Below, one piece after another: positions 22,487 to 30,882 of a stretch of 64,000 nucleotides of DNA (within the stretch, counting starts at the first letter, position 1; each line of letters starts with the position of its first letter). Both the position numbers and the translations under genes were made by a program. Source of the stretch: Lachancea kluyveri NRRL Y-12651 (Eukaryota; Ascomycota; Saccharomycetes; Saccharomycetales; Saccharomycetaceae); contig CM000692.1 of NCBI GenBank assembly GCA_000149225.2, positions 1,178,001 through 1,242,000 on the forward strand, written 5' to 3'. Below the pieces are notes generated by a model, which saw nothing but the letters and a program-made list of their open reading frames with translations, was not told where the DNA came from and did no database searches.

Positions 22487-23308
22487 TCACAATTTAACCA
22501 CTTCATTTTTCCATTCAACACCACACCATTGAGCTACCATGACACTTAGACTCCTGACCGCCTCGATTACCTCTTTGTCACAACCTACATTAACTGCACC
22601 CTTCAAATGACCCCATAGCTGAGGGTTTACGTCCTGGGGTACCAAGCTCGCAACTATGATCAAACTTGTTTCTTGCGCATTCAGTACACCATCAAACGAT
22701 AATAGGGGGCCATAAACATGTGAAATAGTATAATACCACAGATCTGGATAAGAAGAATTTAGATTGTTAATAACCTTTTCTGAAACCTTGCTGTAGATGT
22801 GAGACCAGTGTTTCAACCCCTCTTTGGCAGATTCGTTAATTGATTCATTAGCACACCGTTTAGTATTGTGAAATAAGGGTATAGACGAAGAAGGGTCAAT
22901 ATGTTGTACTTTTGACAAAAGTCCTATTGGAGTTGCCTCTTTCAAATGGCTTAAGCTGTTGATAGCCTTTGGTAGTCCGGATAGAGCACTACTTTTGAGT
23001 AAAGCCTCCCTTAGCTTTTCTGTCAACTCAGTTTGTAGTGAAGTTGGTTCACAATACATTTCGTTAAACAGTAATTTTAAGCTTTGGGAATCTTTACGAA
23101 ACATATCCATTGTTTTTTTTGCGAGATCCTGATTAGCAGTAGCTTCTGGCCCCTTCACCATCATTGCATAGTGGTATAACTTAGGAATCTCTTGCGGTTC
23201 ATTACACACACTAAATGTAGTGGCAGCAACCAAATACCATAAGTTCTGTAGCTTAGGATGGAAGTGAGATAACTCCACTAGCCTCTGGGCAGTCAATAAA
23301 CGGTTCAT
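22487..23308 (-). CDS. PXP2: Peroxisomal protein Pxp2-like
   Basis: About 273 residues from the first ATG (23308). The frame is open nine codons further upstream but only from a TTG, so that part is probably not translated. FHPKLQNLWYLVAATTFSVC and EIPKLYHYAM match the YJR111C/Pxp2 family, which has a carboxymuconolactone-decarboxylase-like (AhpD) fold and is peroxisomal in S. cerevisiae. The C-terminus is VVKL, which resembles a weak PTS1 (-KL end) but lacks the preferred small residue at -3. Its place between YMR1 and NNF1 matches YJR110W-YJR111C-YJR112W. Confidence 0.86.
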   Translation of the reverse strand: MNRLLTAQRLVELSHFHPKLQNLWYLVAATTFSVCNEPQEIPKLYHYAMMVKGPEATANQDLAKKTMDMFRKDSQSLKLLFNEMYCEPTSLQTELTEKLREALLKSSALSGLPKAINSLSHLKEATPIGLLSKVQHIDPSSSIPLFHNTKRCANESINESAKEGLKHWSHIYSKVSEKVINNLNSSYPDLWYYTISHVYGPLLSFDGVLNAQETSLIIVASLVPQDVNPQLWGHLKGAVNVGCDKEVIEAVRSLSVMVAQWCGVEWKNEVVKL

Positions 23309-23427
23309 TTCGTGGCAAGCCTGCGTCGCTTCCAAATGAACTTGTTCAAAATGACAACATTGATATAAAAAAATAATTGGTTTCTAAATCAAAACAAATA
23401 GAGGCATAGGAGGATAAACGATAAGAT

Positions 23428-24036
23428 ATGGAAAGACAGCAACAAAAACATAGAATACGGTATATGAGACTGAATCAAGTATGTAATAAGGCTTTAGAAC
23501 AGTCAATCTCAAAATTGCAAAGCTGGGAGAAGTTAGTCTCGTGTTACCCAACTTATGCAACGACAGAGGATGGTGCGATAAATCTGACCAACTGTCAAAA
23601 ACAGGTTTGTGAATTCTGGCTAGAGTTATGTAGGAGAGAATTTGATGAGATATTTGGAGAGAGAAATGTTAAAGAGAAATTAGACGAATTGGATGATTTG
23701 GTGTTTCAAGCTAAGCAAAACCGAGACGATCACAGTGGTGTTAAGAAATCTGAAGTTTCCATAGACGAACTCAGCCCAGGCCAACTTATAAGCGGTAATC
23801 TCTATAGTTCCAGAAAAAGCACCATTACAGAACTCAACCTGCGTTTAGAAAGTCTGGTTACCTTAAATCAAGATATACAAAAAGAGATTGAAGAACTGAA
23901 CGCACAAATTTCCGATGACCTGCAAGATTTAGAAGATTTTTATGCTAGATACTTGGGTATTAATCTACCGGCAGATAGAGAGACCCTGGAACAAGGTCGC
24001 AATGACATGCTTCTGGAATTAGCGGAGGGAATATAG
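23428..24036 (+). CDS. NNF1: Kinetochore MIND complex subunit Nnf1
   Basis: 202 residues (201 in S. cerevisiae). RIRYMRLNQVCNKALEQSI at the N-terminus and a long C-terminal coiled coil (about residues 125-180, ELNLRLESLVTLNQDIQKEI) fit Nnf1, which with Mtw1, Nsl1 and Dsn1 links the centromeric chromatin to the Ndc80 complex. The 120-base gap to PXP2 is a bidirectional promoter; it is convergent with EDE1. Confidence 0.93.
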   Translation: MERQQQKHRIRYMRLNQVCNKALEQSISKLQSWEKLVSCYPTYATTEDGAINLTNCQKQVCEFWLELCRREFDEIFGERNVKEKLDELDDLVFQAKQNRDDHSGVKKSEVSIDELSPGQLISGNLYSSRKSTITELNLRLESLVTLNQDIQKEIEELNAQISDDLQDLEDFYARYLGINLPADRETLEQGRNDMLLELAEGI

Positions 24037-24167
24037 TGAGTGACGTACATAACGGCTTCTATGTAACAATATTATATATCATTGAGGAAAAAACAAAAAG
24101 TTCCCAGTTAAACTGGAGTCACAAAGAAGCTAAGAGCAAAACTATATACATGCGGTGAGAAAAACTC

Positions 24168-27100
24168 TCACGCACTATCCAATAAGTAATTGGTAGCAGC
24201 TTCTAGATCCCAATTACATTGTTCTAATGCCTTGGTTGCTTCTTCTTGGGTAAAGCCCATGCTACTCAACTCTTCCACAGCTAGCGACTTTGGTGTGGTA
24301 GCAATGGGACGGTTGATTGGTACAGGTGAGCTCAAAGTTTGTGTCGGTTTACTAGGAGCTGGCTGTTGGATAGATGGTGCAGCGTTGGCTTTAGAATTTC
24401 CAAAACCAGCAAAGATCTCATCCCATTCGTCATTACCCACTGGAGTACCTTCTTTGGCAGCTGGGGGAGAGTGAGGGGCATCTGCATCTGCGTTTTCAAG
24501 AGTGGTCATAGTACCAGTGAATCCACCTTGTTGCAGTTCGTCGTCCAGGTCTTTATGTTCGATTTTCTCAAAACCTTCCATTGAATCGGAGTTATCTAAA
24601 TTGTCATCTTCTTCCTCAGGCGCAGCTTGTTCTAAGCCAGCAAACTCGTCACCAAATGCATCATTCTCTGGAATTGTAGGTGCCTTTAGAGAGACGAAGT
24701 TGGAGGCAGGTTTCTGCTGTTGATCTGTGGCTGGAGTTGAAAATATAACGTCTTTTGAATCCTCAAAATGGTCATCATTTTCGGATGAATCACTCTCATC
24801 GATATTTAGCTCTTGAATCGGCGGGAATTCATCGTTGATAGACTTCTTGGTATTGTTGATACCGGGCTCTTGTGCAGCCATTACTGGTGATTTCTGGATA
24901 GATTCATTTTCAGATTCGTCTTCTACAGTGGAGCGTGGTTTACCTTCGCTCGTTTCTTCTTTGGTGTCCTCACTTCTGACCATAGTTTCATCACCTTCCT
25001 CTGTTGGTCCAGACCAGCCTCCAGGAATAGTCTTTTCAATATTAACATCGACTGCCTCTGATTTACCATGTGCTCCTTTTTCTAAAGTTTCGGCATCTCC
25101 ATGGTCCAATTGTTGTTGTGTCTCGTCTTCTACTTCGTCCCTCACAGATTGTGGTGCATTGTTTGCAACTGAAGAGGTCAAAGATTGAGTTCTTGGGATA
25201 CCATACTCGTTCAAATCACCATCGAATCTGTCAGCCAGAACTTGTGCAGCAGTTTCGTCGTCTTGTGAATGTTCGTCATTCTCATCATCCACTTCCGTTT
25301 GGGAAGGGGTTGTAGGGATATCCTTGTCAAAAACATCACTTTCTTGCTTCCCTTCTTCGTCATGCACAGCCAACGAAGAATTATTGACCGTCTCTTCGAC
25401 AAATCTGGAAATAGGATCTTGAGTCGAAGAGGCTAAATTGCGCGATTTGTTATCAGCCCGAGTTGCCTCGATTGGTACCTCGCCCATTGCCAATTTCAAT
25501 TGCCTTTCCGATAATTCTTGAACCTTCTGAGCATATTCAATCTGTTGTCTTTGCAAGTCTTCCTCTGCTTTTGTAAAAGATTCTCTTTGGTTGTTAAGAT
25601 CGTCGAACATTTCTTGTAATTTGGCGATCTGTTGGTGATAGATTTGTTCCTGCTCTTCGATTTGCTTAGTACGTTGCTGCACATCTTGCTCGCGTTGATC
25701 TAATTCTAGTTTTTTGGCTTCTAAATCGTGTGATTTAGAAACAAACTCCCCGTGTCGGTTCTGTAGCTCGGTATGCTGTTTTTCGATGTTTGCAGAGTAA
25801 TCATCCAATTCCTTCCGCTTGTCAAAAAAAACAGCCAATTGCTCACCTAAACCTTGAATTTCAGCTTTCAAATTGTCAACGGTAATTTGGTTTAATTCCA
25901 GTTGTTTAGAGTTAACGTCGACCATAGATCTTTCCTGTTTGACCTTTTGTTGTTTTTCGTTCAGTTCGGTTTGCAGAGAAGCAGCCATGGCATTCAGATT
26001 GCCAATTTGCTCTTTCAATTGAGAATTGCTCTGCTCAGAATCTTGTAATTCTTTTTGCAGCTCTGTGAGCTTGCCTTCAACCGCGTGGTAATTAGCTTCA
26101 GCTACAGACAGTTCTTGTTGCAAAGTTTCAGTGTCCTTGCGGGATTGTAAGAGGAGAGATTCTACTTTCTCAGTTTGTTGAACTTCCTGGTCATAAGAAG
26201 CACGTAGAGTGGCAAGCTTAGACTCGATGGAAGTCTTTAACTGGGTAACACGTTGCAACTCTTGTTGAGCCCTGGCCTTCTTATCGTTGACTTCGGTAGC
26301 TTGTTTAGTCAAAGAGCTGACCTGGTTCGATAGATTTGCTAGCTCTGTGGTTGCTTGAGACAGTTGGGCTGAGGCCGCAGAGTCAGCAAATAAGTCGTTA
26401 TTCTGAACGGACCTTTGAGGCATAGGAGCAGAAGCAAAATTGGGAACACTTGGTAGAATAGAGGTGTAAGCTGGTTTGTCCACAGAGGCTGGAATTTGCC
26501 CCTGTGATTGAGTTGTGGTTGTGGTTGTGGTTGTGGTTGCTGGTGGTACTTGCACAGACGTTATTTCTGGTGTAGAAACAGGCTCTGCTGCTGCAGGAGC
26601 CATAACACTTTTCTGTTGAAAAGGTGCAGAAACTTGTTGTTCGGGATGTTGTTCCTCTTCTTCCTTAATGATCTTCTGTCCGAAAGTGGAAGCTGGCTTG
26701 AACTTTCTAAACCCCGTAGCATTCGTTGTTAATGGAACGGGTACAGAAGATGGAGAGGAATTTTGATTGGTAGTATTGTCTTGGGTCATTTGTGGCTGAG
26801 GTATAGTTTGATTTGGTGGGGTAAAGGATGCATTTAAAGAAAGCAATTCATTCAATGAGCCACCACCAGTTGTTTGTTCGTTGAACGTTGGTTTTGTGTC
26901 TCTGGGTGGAATGGTTGGTTGTAGCTGCAAGTTTTGAGGCCGAGAAGGAGTTCGGTTGCTATTGCTGTTATCGCTGTTGTCGTTGTTGCTATACAAACCT
27001 AGAGCTGGTGATTGCAACAGTTGATCCGGTACAACATCAGGTAAGTCTACACCATTATTCTTTTTTTGAATCAAGAACATTGCAATGGCAAATTCAACTT

Positions 27101-28061
27101 TGGTGAACTCAGCATTGTTGTGAATGTCAGCCAAATCCCAAACAGTAGCCAGTGTTTCCTGGCTCAGACGAGAAGTCAGAAAGAATGGAACCAAGACTTG
27201 GGAATTTAAAGACCCTGTTTTGAATTTGTCCAGAGAATCGAATATAGCATCAAATTGCTGTTTTTTCTCGTACGTCAAAATCCAGTCGGAAGCAGCGTTC
27301 TTAAAGGTGTTGGAGGAAATACGAGAAATGGAAGGTTTTCTGGCAACCGGTGATGAAACTGAAATACCGGTGGAATTGGCACTTAATGGTAGAGGTGCAG
27401 CATTAATTGAGTCCCAAAAATAATTCGGTAAACTGGTTGGGGGAGGAATGACAGAAATATTGTTGGTTAAAGTCAATTGAATCAGATACATGGCTGCAAT
27501 AAACTCAGTTCTATCCAAATATCCAGAGTTATTTCTATCACACAGGGACCAGATAGAACCCAATGTTTGGGTTGGTAGTTTGGCCTTCAAAAAGATTTCT
27601 TTGGCTTTATTACCTGGCAAAGTTGGGGCTCCGTTAGTGGATCTATCAAACAACTGCGAGAATTTGGCAACATCGTGGGAAGAAATTGATGGGATCAGGG
27701 TGGAATTACCAGTGCTGTTTGAAGATACAGATGCTTGGTGCACACCAAACGTTGGTAATCTTGGAGCTGGTGTTTGATACAACTCAGAAGCCACGGGTGC
27801 GGATAAATTGGCTTGTAAATGACCAATCATTCTTAAGGCGGCACTGAACTGAGGCAGGTTTAGAAAACCTTGGTTGTCAGTATCACACAAGCACCAAATT
27901 TGGGATAACTTTTGGGGGTTCAATCCAGACTGGCCAAATAGAGGTTTTACAGCTTCGCCAGTAACAATTCCTAAGGCCTCGGGGTCTAAATCATGGAAGT
28001 ACTGCCCATACACGCTTTGTTCCTCTTGAGTTAGAGGAGTACGAAATACAATAGAGGACAT
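24168..28061 (-). CDS. EDE1: Endocytic scaffold Ede1 (EH-domain protein)
   Basis: 1297 residues (about 1380 in S. cerevisiae). Three EH domains at roughly 8-100, 130-225 and 260-350 (LSQIWCLCDTDNQGFL, LGSIWSLCDRNNSGYLDRTEF, LATVWDLADIHNNAEF), binding NPF motifs of cargo adaptors. Then a Pro/Gln/Thr-rich linker including a run of nine threonines, a long coiled coil at about 560-870, an acidic Ser-rich region, and a C-terminal UBA domain (EELSSMGFTQEEATKALEQC) that binds ubiquitin. Ede1 is an early-arriving initiator of clathrin-mediated endocytic sites. A CACGTG is present in its upstream region at about 28239. The Thr repeat is encoded by GGT/TGT-type triplets on the plus strand near 26512-26545. 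Confidence 0.96.
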   Translation of the reverse strand: MSSIVFRTPLTQEEQSVYGQYFHDLDPEALGIVTGEAVKPLFGQSGLNPQKLSQIWCLCDTDNQGFLNLPQFSAALRMIGHLQANLSAPVASELYQTPAPRLPTFGVHQASVSSNSTGNSTLIPSISSHDVAKFSQLFDRSTNGAPTLPGNKAKEIFLKAKLPTQTLGSIWSLCDRNNSGYLDRTEFIAAMYLIQLTLTNNISVIPPPTSLPNYFWDSINAAPLPLSANSTGISVSSPVARKPSISRISSNTFKNAASDWILTYEKKQQFDAIFDSLDKFKTGSLNSQVLVPFFLTSRLSQETLATVWDLADIHNNAEFTKVEFAIAMFLIQKKNNGVDLPDVVPDQLLQSPALGLYSNNDNSDNSNSNRTPSRPQNLQLQPTIPPRDTKPTFNEQTTGGGSLNELLSLNASFTPPNQTIPQPQMTQDNTTNQNSSPSSVPVPLTTNATGFRKFKPASTFGQKIIKEEEEQHPEQQVSAPFQQKSVMAPAAAEPVSTPEITSVQVPPATTTTTTTTTQSQGQIPASVDKPAYTSILPSVPNFASAPMPQRSVQNNDLFADSAASAQLSQATTELANLSNQVSSLTKQATEVNDKKARAQQELQRVTQLKTSIESKLATLRASYDQEVQQTEKVESLLLQSRKDTETLQQELSVAEANYHAVEGKLTELQKELQDSEQSNSQLKEQIGNLNAMAASLQTELNEKQQKVKQERSMVDVNSKQLELNQITVDNLKAEIQGLGEQLAVFFDKRKELDDYSANIEKQHTELQNRHGEFVSKSHDLEAKKLELDQREQDVQQRTKQIEEQEQIYHQQIAKLQEMFDDLNNQRESFTKAEEDLQRQQIEYAQKVQELSERQLKLAMGEVPIEATRADNKSRNLASSTQDPISRFVEETVNNSSLAVHDEEGKQESDVFDKDIPTTPSQTEVDDENDEHSQDDETAAQVLADRFDGDLNEYGIPRTQSLTSSVANNAPQSVRDEVEDETQQQLDHGDAETLEKGAHGKSEAVDVNIEKTIPGGWSGPTEEGDETMVRSEDTKEETSEGKPRSTVEDESENESIQKSPVMAAQEPGINNTKKSINDEFPPIQELNIDESDSSENDDHFEDSKDVIFSTPATDQQQKPASNFVSLKAPTIPENDAFGDEFAGLEQAAPEEEDDNLDNSDSMEGFEKIEHKDLDDELQQGGFTGTMTTLENADADAPHSPPAAKEGTPVGNDEWDEIFAGFGNSKANAAPSIQQPAPSKPTQTLSSPVPINRPIATTPKSLAVEELSSMGFTQEEATKALEQCNWDLEAATNYLLDSA

Positions 28062-28630
28062 AGCTCAGGGTAGTATTTCTTTTTTTTGTTTTAGTTTGTT
28101 TTAGTTTGTCTTAGTGATATAGTTCTATCTGGCCTGGAACTTTGAGTGGTTTCTCAACGAGGTAGTAACTCCTTTCTTTCTCGGAGAATAGGGGAGGATG
28201 CTGACTACATATGTAATATATTACGAAACAAATGATACACGTGACCTATTTCCCTATCTAAAATGATACTTAAAATATTACCAGTGTGATGTTCTTATAG
28301 TTTATGTATCCAAGAAAATATTTTGCAGTTGCCTTTACTGTTTTATTGCATCCATGAGTGGTGTAACAGGTTGATTCATTTTATTCGTGGGTACAGTTTT
28401 AGTAAACCGTTGAAGTGGTATCTGGTCAGAATTACCAGTAAGAGGATTTGTTCAAACGCTAGCGACAAAGTTCCGGCGAACTGCAGTTCTGAACACTTAC
28501 GAGCTTGGTATATAATCATGTTAAGTGACTGCTGTCATCCATATCGAGCAAAAATAAAAATAAGGAATGAGCATCATATAATTATGAGAGCCCAGTCGGA
28601 CTTGTCTTCCTATAAATTAGCATACATAAC
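28062..28630. other. EDE1 upstream region
   Basis: 569 bp of promoter and spacer. It contains a poly-pyrimidine/TTTAGTTTG repeat just upstream of EDE1 and a CACGTG at about 28239. The open frame starting near 28323 begins at TTG and runs into the LTR, so it is not a gene. Confidence 0.55.
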
Positions 28631-28952
28631 TGTTGGAATGAAATACAACTATAATCTATGGACTAGTACTTGTATCAATATTATGTTATCATATACGGTG
28701 TTGGAAAATTGTATAAAGAATGAGAAACAGTCACCCAAGCAAGTGGAAGCTGAAACGCAAGGATTGATAATGTAATAGGATAATGAACCAAAACATATAA
28801 ACGGAAGAATAATTGTATACAGAGTTATTGACTCTCTTTTCTGGATTCCTAGAAAGGTGAGGAGAACTTCTAGTATAATCATATACCAATTATTATAGCC
28901 TTAATCAAAAATGGAATCTCAACAATTGTCCCAATATTCACAAATTACTCCA
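28631..28952 (+). mobile_element. Solo LTR of Ty1/Ty2 (delta) type
   Basis: About 322 bp starting TGTTGGAAT and ending near ACTCCA. Blocks characteristic of the S. cerevisiae delta LTR are present in order: TTATCATATACGGTGTT, AGTGGAAGCTGAAACGCAAG, GATTGATAATGTAATAGGAT, GGAGAACTTCTAGTAT, ATTATAGCC and CAACAATTGTC. Delta LTRs are 330-340 bp and overlap the start of gag, so this length fits. No internal region or second LTR is nearby, so it is a solo LTR left by recombination. It lies about 120 bp upstream of a tRNA gene, the preferred Ty1-type target. No clear 5-bp duplication is seen at the ends. Moderately old fossil. Confidence 0.88.
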
Positions 28953-29076
28953 CCAGAGCATTAATGTATTACCGTTCCTAATAGACTGATATTATTCGTG
29001 TCATCTGATTTTCTATCAGCTCGTGTAATATTTTTATTGCTATAAATCTCTAGTTTTGCTGGACTTATTGAAATAC
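28953..29076. other. Short spacer LTR - tRNA
   Basis: 124 AT-rich bases between the LTR end and the tRNA gene, consistent with Pol III-directed integration upstream of the gene. Nothing else is seen. Confidence 0.5.
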
Positions 29077-29184
29077 GGCAATTTGGCCGAGTGGTTAAGG
29101 CGTGAGATTAGAATCTCTTAAGAGTTTCGACTTATAACCATCTCTTGGGCTCTGCCCGCGCAGGTTCGAATCCTGCAGTTGTCG
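29077..29184 (+). tRNA. tRNA-Ser(AGA) with a probable 26-base intron
   Basis: Acceptor GGCAATT pairs with AGTTGTC with discriminator G. A-box TGGCCGAGTGG, B-box GGTTCGAATCC, and a long variable arm (TGGGCTCTGCCC) typical of serine tRNA. The anticodon loop TTAGAA gives anticodon AGA (29110-29112). After A37 there is an extra stretch, 29114-29139, before ATCTCT resumes the anticodon stem, so a 26-base intron at the standard position is inferred. The first stem pair (27-43) becomes U-U under this cut, so the exact ends are uncertain by a base. A poly-T terminator follows at about 29190. The S. cerevisiae tRNA-Ser(AGA) genes lack an intron. Confidence 0.9.
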
Positions 29185-29309
29185 TTATTTCTTTTTTTCC
29201 CATTCAAATCTCTGGATTTTTATTGTTTTTATCACTAAAATGATTTCTGTTTACATGGAAAAACTTTTGCTGAAAATTAGTGCCGAAGCATTAAGCACAA
29301 GACAACAAC

Positions 29310-29772
29310 ATGTACTTAATAAATACAAAATACTTTTACCTTTTATCCATCGTATCGGTTCTTTTTCTCTATCTTAGGCATCTCTACTAATGAAAACCTT
29401 TCTATCATCACATCAGAACACGATAAAATTGCTCACTTTATAGTGTTCTCGATACAGTCTTGGTTATTTGCAAAGATGTTCGTACCCCGCATAATAGAGC
29501 TCAATAGATTTGTCGAATATCTTCCTTTCCTGTCACGGAGATGTGCTCCCGATTTAGAAAGTGGCCGCATAGTAGGGAAGTATCAAGTTGAGAAATATCT
29601 TCTTTGTATCACCGTTTGCACGTTCGGAGCTGGCATTGGTAGCGAATTCTTACAAAAAATCGTCTCTGGTGGTTTAAGGAAATTTGACTTGAAAGACATC
29701 CTATCTAACGTCCTCGGTAGCCTTTTTGGGATTGGTATCGAGTATTTTCAGTCGAAAAGACGTATCGAGTAA
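29310..29772 (+). CDS. VanZ-like membrane protein, apparently needing a +1 frameshift
   Basis: Two overlapping frames. Frame 0 from ATG 29310 encodes MYLINTKYFYLLSIVSVLFL-Y-L, a first membrane helix, and stops at TAA 29388-29390. The +1 frame is open to 29772 and encodes the rest: the VanZ signature HDKIAHF, then a second helix, a third, and the C-terminal GxxSEFLQ...RKFDLKDILSNVLGSLFG block (E..Q, R.FD..D...N..G). They join at CTT-AGG-C (29373-29379), the Ty1 frameshift heptamer. Slippage on CTT gives Leu-Gly-Ile and a continuous 153-residue four-helix protein. No GT donor with a consensus lies in the overlap, so splicing is unlikely. Position between NNF1/EDE1 and RSM7 matches S. cerevisiae YJR112W-A, to which it is probably orthologous (the family function is unknown in yeast). 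Alternatives: an indel artefact, or a pseudogene. Confidence 0.8.
29373..29379 (+). promoter_or_regulatory. CTT-AGG-C: putative +1 ribosomal frameshift site
   Basis: CUU AGG C in the zero frame. In Ty1 this seven-base site makes tRNA-Leu slip from CUU to UUA while the ribosome waits for the scarce tRNA decoding AGG, and reading resumes at GGC. It is located exactly between the first-helix frame and the VanZ frame, with the zero-frame stop four codons later (29388). Confidence 0.72.
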
Positions 29773-29887
29773 ACTGTGAAAAAAAAACCGGAAAGCAAAG
29801 GAGGTCATATAACTATAGACTATATACATGTAAAAAAAATGCTTTTGCATCTTTCTTTTTTTTTTCTTTTCTCCTTCCATTCACTCA

Positions 29888-30667
29888 TTACTTCAACTTT
29901 ATGTAGGCTCTATGAGCAATAGCGGTTTTGTGCATTTGGTCTCTTTTGTCAAAACCTGTACTCTTTCCTTTGTACACTGAAACTAGCTCCTCACCCAATC
30001 TCACTGCGAAGTCGCTCGATGCCCTCTTATTAGCCCCCTCAATAATCCATTTCCATGCAATTCTGTTTCTTTGTCTACTATTCAAAGGAACCGGAATAAC
30101 TGCTGCTTTTGCAACACCAGTCTTGAAAGTTTTGACAACCATTAATGGAGCCAGGTCGTCGAGAGATTTTTTTAAGGCCTTGATAGGGTCTTGGCGAATT
30201 TGACAGAAAACTAGGTATAAGGCTCTGGATAAGATTTTTTCCGCACGCTGTTTCTTACCATGTCTCATAATCATGTTGGTGACTTGTTGTAAAGTTTCAT
30301 CTTTGCGTTGTGGTAGTGGAACTCCCTTTAGTGCTTCCCATTCTGCAACCTGTTCTTCAGTAGGCTCGAATTGTTTAGAATTGTTTAGTGCCTCTTCAAT
30401 AATATTGATCTTAGATTGACCTGGTGGTGCAAGAGAAGTCTCCGGCAAGTATTGCGTGTCAGTAAATTCAGCTTTCAAGGATTCAATTGCACCCAGCCAT
30501 TGGTCAACTTCTTCATCTGTCAGGTTATTCTTTTGTTCTTGCACCTGTTGTGGAATGGTATTAGCGGTGGAATCGGTACTTTGAAATCTAGCGGTAGTAA
30601 GTAGAGTGGGGCGCACATAGGCAGCTTTGCGCACTGTAGCAGTAAAATTTCTTCTCAGCAGAAACAT
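29888..30667 (-). CDS. RSM7: Mitochondrial small-subunit ribosomal protein uS7m (Rsm7)
   Basis: 259 residues. An Arg/Ser/Thr-rich mitochondrial targeting sequence ([20 protein letters not shown]) is followed by a spacer and the uS7 domain at about 135-255, with [47 protein letters not shown] and a C-terminal [11 protein letters not shown]. Matches YJR113C/Rsm7, which organises the 3' major domain of mitochondrial small-subunit rRNA. The window also contains its cytosolic homologue RPS5. Divergent from PSY4. Confidence 0.95.
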   Translation of the reverse strand: MFLLRRNFTATVRKAAYVRPTLLTTARFQSTDSTANTIPQQVQEQKNNLTDEEVDQWLGAIESLKAEFTDTQYLPETSLAPPGQSKINIIEEALNNSKQFEPTEEQVAEWEALKGVPLPQRKDETLQQVTNMIMRHGKKQRAEKILSRALYLVFCQIRQDPIKALKKSLDDLAPLMVVKTFKTGVAKAAVIPVPLNSRQRNRIAWKWIIEGANKRASSDFAVRLGEELVSVYKGKSTGFDKRDQMHKTAIAHRAYIKLK

Positions 30668-30882
30668 GACTGCGCTGCTAGTTATCTATCTTTTTGTATG
30701 GTTACTACTTTACGATAACTACATCCGTGAGGCTTTCCATACCGGAAGGCTTGAATAGAAAATTTTTTCTTTGATGGCCCTTACAAATATCACCATTTAC
30801 GTTGAATTATAAAAGGTATCAAATAGAACATCAAACAAACAAATGTCAGTGTAGCCAGCTTTTGCATTGATAAGATATCGGC

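Noticed and set aside
28323-28775. 150-codon open frame upstream of the tRNA
   Set aside because: It begins at a TTG and runs through the solo LTR, so it is not a host gene.
29350-29442. Possible intron joining the VanZ frames (GTATCG donor, TACTAAT branch, TATAG acceptor)
   Set aside because: It would preserve a frame but would delete the conserved HDKIAHF segment and uses a poor donor; the frameshift reading keeps the whole VanZ protein.
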